Shown in pieces: positions 1 to 7,341 of a DNA stretch of 64,000 nucleotides. Below the pieces are notes generated by a model that was not told the DNA's origin, did no database searches, and saw nothing but the letters and a program-made list of their open reading frames with translations. Numbering within the stretch: position 1 is the stretch's first letter; each line of letters starts with the position of its first letter. The stretch comes from Citrobacter amalonaticus Y19 (GTDB taxonomy: Bacteria > Pseudomonadota > Gammaproteobacteria > Enterobacterales > Enterobacteriaceae), in the NCBI RefSeq assembly GCF_000981805.1, contig NZ_CP011132.1:3968001-4032000 (forward strand), written 5' to 3'. The position numbers and the translations under genes were made by a program.

Positions 1-271
1 CGCCAAATGCCTGCGCCATCGCCTGATGCCCCAGACAAACCCCCAGTATCGGCAAACGCCCGGCGTAATGGCGAATCACATCCAGCGAAATTCCGGCATC
101 ATCCGGGGTGCAGGGACCGGGCGAAATGACGATTTTTTGCGGCTTCAGCGCATCGATCTGCGACAGCGTCAATTCATCATTGCGCTTAACCTGCACGTCA
201 GCGCCCAGCTCGCAAAAATACTGGTAGAGGTTCCAGGTGAAAGAATCGTAGTTGTCGATAAGCAGGATCAT
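1..271 (-). CDS. pabA: Aminodeoxychorismate synthase component II (glutamine amidotransferase), partial
   Basis: Translating the minus strand from the ATG at 271 gives MILLIDNYDSFTWNLYQYF, the conserved start of class I glutamine amidotransferases of the PabA/TrpG type. The visible 90 residues include the oxyanion-hole PGPCTPDDAG stretch and the nucleophile region GVCLGHQA, whose Cys takes ammonia from glutamine. The rest of the protein runs off the left edge. PabA supplies ammonia to PabB for 4-amino-4-deoxychorismate, the precursor of p-aminobenzoate and folate. It lies downstream of fic and yhfG on the same strand, as in E. coli. The PabA rather than TrpG assignment rests on this context. 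Confidence 0.95.
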   Translation of the reverse strand, partial: MILLIDNYDSFTWNLYQYFCELGADVQVKRNDELTLSQIDALKPQKIVISPGPCTPDDAGISLDVIRHYAGRLPILGVCLGHQAMAQAFG

Positions 272-302
272 GGCGGCTCCGGTCCAGGAAAACCGCGCTA
301 TT

Positions 303-905
303 CTACTCAGTTTCCTCGGCTTCGCTTACCCCTTTACGAAATATCGCCTGTAATGCGCTAAGGTCGCCCATCGCCCCTTCCTGATTCGCCCGATTCCACT
401 CCGCCACCGGAACATCCCTCCAGCGAAGAAGATAACCGGCATGAACAGCCAGTTGTTCAAAGAAAATCCGCTGCGCCATGCCGCTGCCAAGACGAAACGG
501 ATGCAGAACGTTGATCTCACAGTAATAATGCGCAAGGCGATTGACGAATTTCTCTTTCGGCAGCCCTATCAGATAGCCTTCTTCTTCCAGATCCTGCATC
601 AGGGCATTGCCCTCTTTTTCGATGTAAGCGAAGTGGCAGAAGCGGGTATCCCCCTGGTAGATATCCACTTCACGCAGGTGACCTGCCCAGTCAAAAACGT
701 CCTGGTAAAGCTGACGATGGATAGCACACAGGTGAGGCAAGCCGCGCTTCGACGGCCCCAGTTCGATGGTCGCCGCACGCAGCGCGGTGAGTTCGTACGC
801 GGCCTGCTCCAGACGCTCAACCTGGTGGATCCCCAGACGGTTACGCATCACGTTCAGTCCGGGGTAGAGATACGGATCGCGGTCGTCGCCGATTTTAGCG
901 CTCAT
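303..905 (-). CDS. fic: Fic-domain protein (adenylyltransferase-like toxin), cognate of YhfG
   Basis: 200-residue single-domain Fic protein, the same length as E. coli Fic. The active-site loop is HPFRLGSGMAQRIFFE at about residues 135-150. The catalytic His135 is present. The usual acidic metal-ligand position and Asn of HxFx(D/E)GN are Leu and Ser, a degenerate form that matches what I recall of the E. coli protein. Fic enzymes normally transfer AMP from ATP to a hydroxyl of a target protein. With this loop, activity may be weak or altered (inference). The gene overlaps the small upstream yhfG by 11 nt, so the two are probably translationally coupled, and pabA follows 31 nt downstream. Confidence 0.95.
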   Translation of the reverse strand: MSAKIGDDRDPYLYPGLNVMRNRLGIHQVERLEQAAYELTALRAATIELGPSKRGLPHLCAIHRQLYQDVFDWAGHLREVDIYQGDTRFCHFAYIEKEGNALMQDLEEEGYLIGLPKEKFVNRLAHYYCEINVLHPFRLGSGMAQRIFFEQLAVHAGYLLRWRDVPVAEWNRANQEGAMGDLSALQAIFRKGVSEAEETE

Positions 906-1062
906 AGTGCCTCCGGAGTTCTTCCAGACGCGCCAGCGCCTCTGTGGCGTTAAGCGTGATTAGCGGCTGTTCGACGCCCTCAAGACGGCGACTGGCCTGA
1001 AAATTCACATTTCGCAGTTGTTCCCAGAGCCGGGATTTTTGCCTGTCGGTGAGTTTTTTCAC
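895..1062 (-). CDS. yhfG: FicA/YhfG antitoxin-like small protein (GTG start)
   Basis: 55-residue protein starting VKKLTDRQKSRLWEQ (initiator read as Met). I chose the GTG at 1062 because an AGGGAGG Shine-Dalgarno lies about 6 nt upstream and the length equals E. coli YhfG. Longer readings of the frame lack such a site. Residues SRRLEG fit the (S/T)xxxE(G/N) inhibitory motif of Fic antitoxins, whose Glu blocks ATP gamma-phosphate positioning in the Fic active site. In E. coli, YhfG (FicA) has been crystallised with Fic. The 11-nt overlap with fic supports a toxin-antitoxin-like pair. The biological role remains uncertain. Confidence 0.9.
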   Translation of the reverse strand: MKKLTDRQKSRLWEQLRNVNFQASRRLEGVEQPLITLNATEALARLEELRRHYER

Positions 1063-1170
1063 ATTACGCCTCCCTGATTGTTCCGTGTTTGCCACAAGTA
1101 TAAGCAGCAAAACGCAGTTGCGCAGGGAGGATGAAACGACGCGGGCCTGCAATGCCCGCGCGGGAAAGGA

Positions 1171-1743
1171 TTACGGCAGAACTTTTGCGGAGAGGATAAC
1201 CACCGGTTTTGACGGCACATTCTGGTAAGGGCCAACATCATGGGTCGGAACCTGGGAGATCTTATCAGCCACGTCCATCCCTTTCACAACTTTACCAAAT
1301 ACGGCATAACCGAAGTCACGCTGGCCGTGATCGAGGAAGGCGTTATCCGCTACGTTGATAAAGAACTGGCTGGTCGCGCTGTCTTTATCAGCAGTACGCG
1401 CCATCGCGATGGTGCCGCGCGTGTTGCGCAGGCCGTTGTCGGCTTCGTTTTTAATCGGAGGATTGGGTTTCTTCTGCTGCATCTGCTCGGTGAAACCACC
1501 GCCCTGGACCATGAAGCCCGGGATCACGCGGTGAAACGTGGTGTTGTTATAGAAACCGCTGTTCACATAATCGACAAAGTTTTGCACTGAAACAGGCGCT
1601 TTCTGGCTATTCAGTTCCAGTTCAATATTACCTGCAGAGGTTGTCAGCAAAACGTGCGGATCCCCTTTTGCCGCCAACGCTGCGGGAGAGAGAGCAGAAA
1701 GGGCGAAAACAGCTGCAACAGCCGCCAGGGTCGATTTGAGCAT
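1171..1743 (-). CDS. ppiA: Periplasmic peptidyl-prolyl cis-trans isomerase A (cyclophilin)
   Basis: 190 residues, the E. coli length. The N-terminus MLKSTLAAVAAVFALSALSPA is a Sec signal peptide ending near ALA-AKG. The mature part is a complete cyclophilin fold with NTTFHRVIPGFMVQGG, MARTADKDSATSQFFIN and FGYAVFGKVVKGMDV. It catalyses proline isomerisation in the periplasm during protein folding. It is transcribed alone and divergently from tsgA. A textbook CRP site lies in the gap between them, consistent with catabolite control of E. coli ppiA. The start is supported by TAGGAGA just upstream. Confidence 0.97.
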   Translation of the reverse strand: MLKSTLAAVAAVFALSALSPAALAAKGDPHVLLTTSAGNIELELNSQKAPVSVQNFVDYVNSGFYNNTTFHRVIPGFMVQGGGFTEQMQQKKPNPPIKNEADNGLRNTRGTIAMARTADKDSATSQFFINVADNAFLDHGQRDFGYAVFGKVVKGMDVADKISQVPTHDVGPYQNVPSKPVVILSAKVLP

Positions 1744-1874
1744 GAGATTTCCTTTAGGAGAGCGGTAACAAAAACCAGTGGTTTGATTCTAAAGAGCCTT
1801 CAGGGACAAGGCCATCCCTTTACCTAATTTTACGTACCAGAAACATCTGTAACGTCGATGGGCTTACTCAATAT

Positions 1875-1890
1875 TGTGATTTTGATCACA
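1875..1890. promoter_or_regulatory. CRP binding site between ppiA and tsgA
   Basis: TGTGATTTTGATCACA is an exact TGTGA-N6-TCACA palindrome. It lies 132 nt upstream of the ppiA start and 120 nt upstream of tsgA. E. coli ppiA is known to be regulated by cAMP-CRP. Whether this site also serves tsgA cannot be told from sequence. Confidence 0.85.
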
Positions 1891-2009
1891 TTGAAAGGTG
1901 CAACAAAGTCAGAAGTTGCCAATAAACATTTAAATGAATCACTAAAACGCCTAAAATCTGCCCGCTCATAGCGCTGTCAACGCGCTTTACTTCCATTTAC
2001 AGGCCAGTC

Positions 2010-3191
2010 ATGACTAACAGCAATCGTATCAAGCTCACATGGATTAGCTTTCTCTCCTACGCCCTCACCGGTGCGTTGGTTATTGTCACCGGGATGGTGA
2101 TGGGAAACATCGCAGAGTATTTCCATCTGCCGGTTTCCAGTATGAGTAATACCTTCACCTTCCTGAACGCCGGTATTTTGATCTCCATTTTCCTCAATGC
2201 CTGGCTGATGGAAATCGTCCCGTTGAAAACGCAGTTGCGTTTCGGCTTTATCCTGATGGTGCTGGCCGTGGCGGGACTGATGTTCAGCCATAGCCTGGCC
2301 CTGTTCTCCGCCGCAATGTTTGTACTGGGACTGGTCAGCGGGATCACGATGTCGATTGGTACGTTCCTGATTACACAGATGTACGAAGGCCGTCAGCGCG
2401 GCTCTCGTCTGTTGTTCACCGACTCCTTTTTCAGTATGGCCGGGATGATCTTCCCGATGGTCGCCGCGTTCCTGCTGGCGCGCAGCATCGAGTGGTACTG
2501 GGTGTACGCCTGCATCGGTCTGGTCTATGTGGCTATTTTCCTTCTGACCTTCGGCTGTGAATTCCCGCCGCTGGGCAAACACGCGCCGCAGAGCGACACG
2601 CCGGCCGTGAAAGAGAAATGGGGTATCGGCGTGCTGTTCCTGTCAGTCGCCGCGCTGTGTTACATCCTTGGCCAGTTGGGCTTTATCTCCTGGGTACCTG
2701 AGTACGCGAAAGGGCTGGGGATGAGCCTGAACGACGCCGGCACGCTGGTCAGCAACTTCTGGATGTCGTACATGTTCGGGATGTGGGCCTTCAGCTTCAT
2801 TCTGCGTTTCTTCGACTTACAGCGTATTCTGACCGTGCTGGCCGCCCTGGCTACCGTACTGATGTACCTGTTCATCACCGGTACGCCTGAACATATGCCG
2901 TGGTTTATTCTGGCACTGGGCTTCTTCTCGAGCGCCATCTATACCACCATTATCACCCTGGGTTCGCAGCAGACCCGAGTGGCCTCGCCAAAACTGGTTA
3001 ACTTCGTACTGACCTGTGGCACCATCGGCACCATGCTGACGTTTGTCGTTACCGGCCCTATCGTGGCGCATAGCGGTCCTCAGGCCGCCCTGCTTACCGC
3101 GAATGGCCTGTACGCCATCGTCTTCGTCATGTGCTTCATCCTGGGCTTTGTCACTCGCCATCGCCAGCACGACGCCCCGACTGCACCGTAA
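2010..3191 (+). CDS. tsgA: TsgA, major facilitator superfamily transporter
   Basis: 393-residue polytopic membrane protein with about 12 hydrophobic segments, recognised as TsgA (YhfC) of enterics, of the usual length. TsgA belongs to the MFS. Its name comes from tellurite/selenite-linked phenotypes in Salmonella, and its substrate is not established. The N-terminus MTNSNRIKLTWISFLSYALTG is charged and then enters the first membrane helix. The short central linker EFPPLGKHAPQSDTPAVKEK separates the two six-helix halves. Its position between ppiA and nirB is conserved in E. coli. REP elements follow the stop codon. Confidence 0.95.
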   Translation: MTNSNRIKLTWISFLSYALTGALVIVTGMVMGNIAEYFHLPVSSMSNTFTFLNAGILISIFLNAWLMEIVPLKTQLRFGFILMVLAVAGLMFSHSLALFSAAMFVLGLVSGITMSIGTFLITQMYEGRQRGSRLLFTDSFFSMAGMIFPMVAAFLLARSIEWYWVYACIGLVYVAIFLLTFGCEFPPLGKHAPQSDTPAVKEKWGIGVLFLSVAALCYILGQLGFISWVPEYAKGLGMSLNDAGTLVSNFWMSYMFGMWAFSFILRFFDLQRILTVLAALATVLMYLFITGTPEHMPWFILALGFFSSAIYTTIITLGSQQTRVASPKLVNFVLTCGTIGTMLTFVVTGPIVAHSGPQAALLTANGLYAIVFVMCFILGFVTRHRQHDAPTAP

Positions 3192-3199
3192 TGTTCTTT

Positions 3200-3285
3200 G
3201 CCGGATGACGACGCGTTGCGTCTTATCCGGCCTACGCAAGGTGATCCTCTTTCCATGCCGGATAAGGCGCAGCCGCCATCCGGCA
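3200..3285. repeat. REP/BIME pair downstream of tsgA
   Basis: Two adjacent imperfect palindromes with the enteric REP core (GCCGGAT ... ATCCGGC). One is at about 3200-3236, with TCTTATCCGGCCTACGC as its right arm. The other, in inverted arrangement, is at 3256-3285 and begins TGCCGGATAAGGCG. Such bacterial interspersed mosaic elements can stabilise upstream mRNA and bind gyrase or IHF. Here they separate tsgA from the nir promoter. Confidence 0.85.
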
Positions 3286-3443
3286 TTTTATCGATTTTCT
3301 CCCCTTCCCCGAACGATGTAGGCCACCCAATCTTTAGTGGTAGTCCTTTGTCGCCAAAAACCCTTTAATTTGTATGTTATTTGTACGATCGCGAAAAGTC
3401 TGATATTTCCACAACTTAAGAAAACGCTGTCAAATCAGCAATA

Positions 3444-3459
3444 TACTCCTTAAGGAGTA
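3444..3459. promoter_or_regulatory. NarL/NarP site (7-2-7 palindrome) of the nirB promoter
   Basis: TACTCCT-TA-AGGAGTA is a perfect inverted repeat of NarL/NarP heptamers in the 7-2-7 arrangement. It is centred about 28 bp upstream of the FNR box centre, the same layout as the E. coli nirB promoter (NarL/NarP site near -69.5, FNR near -41.5). It mediates nitrate/nitrite activation. Confidence 0.88.
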
Positions 3460-3472
3460 TATAAAGGTGAAT

Positions 3473-3486
3473 TTGATTTGCATCAA
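3473..3486. promoter_or_regulatory. FNR box of the nirB promoter
   Basis: TTGATTTGCATCAA is a perfect TTGAT-N4-ATCAA FNR site. By analogy with E. coli (centre at -41.5), transcription would start near 3521, with a weak -10 (TAAGGT) at 3508-3513. It explains anaerobic induction of the nir operon. Confidence 0.92.
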
Positions 3487-3544
3487 TAAGCGGGGTTGCT
3501 GAATCGTTAAGGTAGGCAGTAATAGAAAAGAAATCGAGGCAAAA

Positions 3545-6088
3545 ATGAGCAAAGTCAGACTCGCTATCATCGGTAATGGTATGGTCGGCCATCGCTTTAT
3601 TGAGGACCTTCTTGATAAATCCGACGCCAGCCTGTTCGATATTACTGTTTTCTGCGAAGAACCCCGCAAGGCATACGACCGTGTGCACCTGTCATCCTAC
3701 TTCTCACATCACACTGCTGAAGAACTGTCTCTGGTCCGCGAAGGATTCTACGAGAAGCACGGCGTTAACGTGCTGGTCGGCGAACGCGCGATTACCATCA
3801 ACCGCCAGGAAAAGGTCATTCACTCCAGCGCGGGCCGTACGGTTTACTACGATAAGCTCGTCATGGCGACCGGCTCTTATCCGTGGATCCCGCCGATTAA
3901 AGGTTCCGAAACCCAGGACTGCTTTGTTTATCGCACCATTGAAGACCTCAACGCGATTGAATCCTGCGCTCGTCGCAGTAAACGTGGTGCAGTCGTCGGC
4001 GGCGGTCTGTTAGGTCTGGAAGCCGCAGGCGCGCTGAAAAACCTCGGTGTGGAAACGCATGTGATTGAATTCGCCCCGATGCTGATGGCTGAACAGCTTG
4101 ACCATATGGGCGGCGAACAGCTACGTCGCAAGATTGAAAGCATGGGCGTGCGTGTGCACACCAGCAAAAACACCCAGGAGATCGTTCAGCAAGGCACCGA
4201 AGCCCGTAAAACCATGCGTTTTGCCGACGGTAGCGAGCTGGAAGTGGATTTCATCGTCTTCTCCACCGGGATTCGCCCACGCGACAAGCTGGCGACGCAG
4301 TGTGGCCTTGAGGTCGCGCCACGCGGCGGGATCGTGATCAACGATGCCTGCCAGACGTCCGACCCGGATATCTACGCCATCGGTGAATGCGCCAGCTGGA
4401 ATAACCGGGTGTACGGTCTGGTCGCGCCGGGTTACAAAATGGCGCAGGTCGCCGTTGACCATATCCTCGAAAACGAAAACGCCTTCGAAGGCGCGGATCT
4501 GAGCGCTAAGCTGAAACTGCTGGGCGTTGATGTCGGCGGTATTGGCGACGCGCATGGCCGCACACCTGGCGCACGTAGCTATGTCTATCTTGATGAAAGC
4601 AAAGAGGTCTACAAACGCCTGATCGTAAGTTCTGATAACAAAACCCTGCTCGGCGCGGTGCTGGTCGGTGACACCAGCGATTACGGAAACCTGCTGCAAC
4701 TGGTGCTGAACGCCATCGAACTGCCGGAAAATCCGGATTCGCTGATCCTGCCCGCCCATGCAGGCAGCGGTAAGCCGTCTATCGGCGTGGATAAACTGCC
4801 GGACAGCGCGCAGATTTGCTCCTGTTTCGACGTCACCAAAGGCATGCTGGTCGCCGCCATCAACAAAGGTTGCCACACTGTTGCCGCGCTGAAAGCCGAA
4901 ACCAAAGCCGGTACTGGCTGCGGCGGCTGCATCCCGCTGGTCACTCAGGTGCTGAACGCCGAACTGGCGAAACAGGGTATCGAAGTCAACAACAACCTGT
5001 GCGAGCACTTTGCATACTCGCGTCAGGAACTGTTCCATTTGATTCGCGTGGAAGGCATCAAAACCTTCGAGGAGCTGCTGGCGAAACACGGTAAAGGTTA
5101 CGGCTGCGAAGTGTGTAAACCGACCGTGGGTTCTCTGCTGGCCTCCTGCTGGAATGAGTACGTCCTGAAACCGCAACACACGCCGTTGCAGGATACCAAC
5201 GACAACTTCCTGGCAAACATCCAGAAAGACGGGACCTACTCCGTGATCCCGCGCTCTGCCGGTGGTGAAATTACCCCGGAAGGCCTGGTCGCCGTGGGTC
5301 GTATCGCCCGAGAATTTAACCTGTACACCAAAATCACCGGTTCTCAGCGTATCGGCCTGTTCGGCGCGCAGAAAGATGACCTGCCGGAAATCTGGCGTCA
5401 GCTGATTGAAGCAGGTTTCGAAACCGGTCATGCCTATGCCAAAGCGCTGCGCATGGCGAAAACCTGCGTGGGCAGCACCTGGTGCCGTTACGGCGTGGGC
5501 GACAGCGTCGGTTTCGGCGTTGAGCTGGAAAACCGCTACAAAGGCATTCGCACCCCGCACAAAATGAAGTTCGGCGTTTCCGGCTGTACCCGTGAATGTG
5601 CCGAAGCCCAGGGCAAAGACGTCGGTATCATCGCGACCGAAAAAGGCTGGAACCTGTACGTCTGCGGTAACGGCGGGATGAAACCGCGTCATGCGGATCT
5701 GCTGGCAGCGGATATCGACCGCGAAACCCTGCTCAATTATCTCGACCGTTTCATGATGTTCTACATCCGTACCGCGGACAAACTGACCCGCACCGCGCCG
5801 TGGTTAGACAATCTGGAAGGCGGTATCGAGTATCTGCGTTCCGTCATCATCGACGACAAGCTGGGCCTGAACGAACACCTGGAAGCAGAGATGGCGCGTC
5901 TGCGTGAAGCCGTGGTCTGCGAGTGGACGGAAACCGTCAACACGCCGTCTGCCCAGACGCGTTTCAGACACTTCATCAACAGCGATAAACGCGATCCGAA
6001 CGTCCAGGTGGTGCCTGAACGTGAACAGCATCGTCCGGCCACACCGTACGAACGCATCCCGGTCACTCTGGTGGAGGAAAACGCATGA
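3545..6088 (+). CDS. nirB: NADH-dependent nitrite reductase, large subunit
   Basis: 847 residues, the family length. Order of domains: FAD-binding GNGMVGHRF near residue 10; NADH-binding GGGLLGLEAAG near 153; BFD-like [2Fe-2S] cysteines at CSCFDV (about 425) and GTGCGGC (about 458); and a C-terminal ferredoxin-nitrite-reductase core. The siroheme/[4Fe-4S] ligands are Cys641, Cys647, Cys681 and Cys685 (CVGSTWC, GCTREC). It reduces nitrite to ammonium in the cytoplasm with NADH. It is the first gene of nirBDC-cysG behind the FNR/NarL promoter, with the siroheme synthase in the same block. The start follows an AATCGAGGC ribosome-binding region. Confidence 0.98.
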   Translation: MSKVRLAIIGNGMVGHRFIEDLLDKSDASLFDITVFCEEPRKAYDRVHLSSYFSHHTAEELSLVREGFYEKHGVNVLVGERAITINRQEKVIHSSAGRTVYYDKLVMATGSYPWIPPIKGSETQDCFVYRTIEDLNAIESCARRSKRGAVVGGGLLGLEAAGALKNLGVETHVIEFAPMLMAEQLDHMGGEQLRRKIESMGVRVHTSKNTQEIVQQGTEARKTMRFADGSELEVDFIVFSTGIRPRDKLATQCGLEVAPRGGIVINDACQTSDPDIYAIGECASWNNRVYGLVAPGYKMAQVAVDHILENENAFEGADLSAKLKLLGVDVGGIGDAHGRTPGARSYVYLDESKEVYKRLIVSSDNKTLLGAVLVGDTSDYGNLLQLVLNAIELPENPDSLILPAHAGSGKPSIGVDKLPDSAQICSCFDVTKGMLVAAINKGCHTVAALKAETKAGTGCGGCIPLVTQVLNAELAKQGIEVNNNLCEHFAYSRQELFHLIRVEGIKTFEELLAKHGKGYGCEVCKPTVGSLLASCWNEYVLKPQHTPLQDTNDNFLANIQKDGTYSVIPRSAGGEITPEGLVAVGRIAREFNLYTKITGSQRIGLFGAQKDDLPEIWRQLIEAGFETGHAYAKALRMAKTCVGSTWCRYGVGDSVGFGVELENRYKGIRTPHKMKFGVSGCTRECAEAQGKDVGIIATEKGWNLYVCGNGGMKPRHADLLAADIDRETLLNYLDRFMMFYIRTADKLTRTAPWLDNLEGGIEYLRSVIIDDKLGLNEHLEAEMARLREAVVCEWTETVNTPSAQTRFRHFINSDKRDPNVQVVPEREQHRPATPYERIPVTLVEENA

Positions 6089-6414
6089 GCCAGTGGAAAA
6101 ACATCTGCCACATTGATGACATCCTGCCCGCAACCGGCGTCTGCGCGTTGTTAGGTGAGGAACAGGTCGCCATCTTCCGTCCGTATCACAGCGACCAGGT
6201 GTTTGCGATTAGCAACATCGACCCGTTTTTTGAGTCCAGCGTGCTGTCCCGTGGGCTGATTGCGGAACATCAGGGTGAATTGTGGGTTGCCAGCCCGTTG
6301 AAAAAACAGCGCTTCCGCCTGAGCGACGGCCTGTGCATGGAGGATGAACGTCATTCCGTGGCGCACTACGAGGCGCGGGTGAAAGACGGCATTGTGCAGT
6401 TGCGCAGCGAATGA
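6085..6414 (+). CDS. nirD: Nitrite reductase small subunit (Rieske-like)
   Basis: 109-residue Rieske-like protein starting MSQWKNICHIDDILPATGVCALLG. It has the fold of Rieske ferredoxins but no CxH...CxxH cluster ligands, as is normal for NirD. It is required with NirB for NADH-nitrite reductase activity. The start codon overlaps the nirB stop (ATGA, 4 nt shared), so the two subunits are translationally coupled. A strong intrinsic terminator and a perfect REP palindrome follow within about 70 nt, so expression of nirC and cysG probably depends on read-through or on an internal promoter. Confidence 0.97.
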   Translation: MSQWKNICHIDDILPATGVCALLGEEQVAIFRPYHSDQVFAISNIDPFFESSVLSRGLIAEHQGELWVASPLKKQRFRLSDGLCMEDERHSVAHYEARVKDGIVQLRSE

Positions 6415-6419
6415 ATTTC

Positions 6420-6447
6420 AGGGAGGCGTTGCGCCTCCCTTTTTTTC
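6420..6447 (+). terminator. Intrinsic terminator-like hairpin after nirD
   Basis: GGGAGGCGTTGCGCCTCCC forms a 7-bp GC-rich stem followed by seven T residues. It sits only a few bases past the nirD stop, inside the classical nirBDC-cysG operon. Confidence 0.85.
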
Positions 6448-6485
6448 GTAGGCCGGATAAGGCATTTATGCCTTATCCGGCCTAC
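6448..6485. repeat. REP element, perfect palindrome
   Basis: A 38-bp perfect palindrome with two 18-nt arms (left arm GTAGGCCGGATAAGGCAT) around a 2-nt centre. It directly follows the nirD terminator. Most REP units are imperfect, so exact symmetry over 36 positions is notable. Confidence 0.92.
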
Positions 6486-6520
6486 GGTTACGTTTTTATT
6501 TTTTCATTTCAAGGATAACC

Positions 6521-7330
6521 ATGTTCACAGATACGATTAACAAATGTGCGGCAAACGCTGCACGTATCGCACGCCTGTCGGCAAATAACCCGCTCGGCTT
6601 TTGGGTCAGTTCTGCGATGGCTGGCGCTTACGTTGGCCTCGGCATCATTCTGATTTTCACTCTCGGTAACTTACTCGACCCGTCCGTGCGCCCGCTGGTG
6701 ATGGGCGCGACGTTTGGGATCGCCTTAACGCTGGTGATTATTGCCGGTTCTGAACTGTTTACCGGCCACACGATGTTCCTGACGCTTGGCGTCAAAGCGG
6801 GCACCATCAGCCAGGGGCAGATGTGGGCGATTTTACCGCAGACCTGGTTGGGTAATCTGGTCGGTTCCGTGTTCGTCGCGCTGCTGTACAGCTGGGGCGG
6901 CGGTAGCCTGCTGCCGGTCGATACCAGCATCGTACACTCGGTCGCGCTGGCGAAAACCACGGCACCGGCAATGGCACTGTTCTTCAAAGGCGCGCTGTGT
7001 AACTGGCTGGTTTGTCTGGCAATCTGGATGGCAATCCGTACCGAAGGCGCCGCGAAATTTATCGCTATCTGGTGGTGTCTTCTGGCGTTTATCGCGTCCG
7101 GCTATGAACACTCGGTTGCCAACATGACGCTGTTTGCCCTCTCCTGGTTCGGTCACCACAGCGAAGCCTATACCCTGGCGGGGATTGGTCATAACCTGCT
7201 GTGGGTAACACTCGGCAATACTTTGTCCGGTGTCGTGTTCATGGGATTAGGTTATTGGTATGCTACGCCAAAATCGGAGCGACCTGCTCCGGCAAAAATC
7301 AACCAAACTGAGGCTGCTGCCAATAATTAA
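6521..7330 (+). CDS. nirC: Nitrite transporter NirC (formate/nitrite channel family)
   Basis: 269 residues with six hydrophobic segments and FNT-family features such as GSELFTGHTMF, PQTWLGNLVGS and KGALCNWLVCLA. The FNT family forms pentameric inner-membrane channels for small monovalent anions. NirC moves nitrite in or out. The downstream GYEHSVANM holds the conserved pore His. An AAGGATAACC ribosome-binding site precedes the ATG. It sits between nirBD and cysG, 11 nt ahead of cysG, matching the E. coli operon. The N-terminal cytoplasmic helix MFTDTINKCAANAARIARL is typical. Confidence 0.97.
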   Translation: MFTDTINKCAANAARIARLSANNPLGFWVSSAMAGAYVGLGIILIFTLGNLLDPSVRPLVMGATFGIALTLVIIAGSELFTGHTMFLTLGVKAGTISQGQMWAILPQTWLGNLVGSVFVALLYSWGGGSLLPVDTSIVHSVALAKTTAPAMALFFKGALCNWLVCLAIWMAIRTEGAAKFIAIWWCLLAFIASGYEHSVANMTLFALSWFGHHSEAYTLAGIGHNLLWVTLGNTLSGVVFMGLGYWYATPKSERPAPAKINQTEAAANN

Positions 7331-7341
7331 GGGGTAATGTC

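Noticed and set aside
3192..3300. Short open frames over the tsgA-nirB REP region
   Set aside because: They run through palindromic REP DNA and have no ribosome-binding site or conserved product.
4121..5692. 523-codon open frame on the minus strand within nirB
   Set aside because: It is the antisense shadow of nirB. The product is rich in Phe/His/Ala/Arg without a recognisable domain, and nirB itself shows full family motifs in the plus frame.
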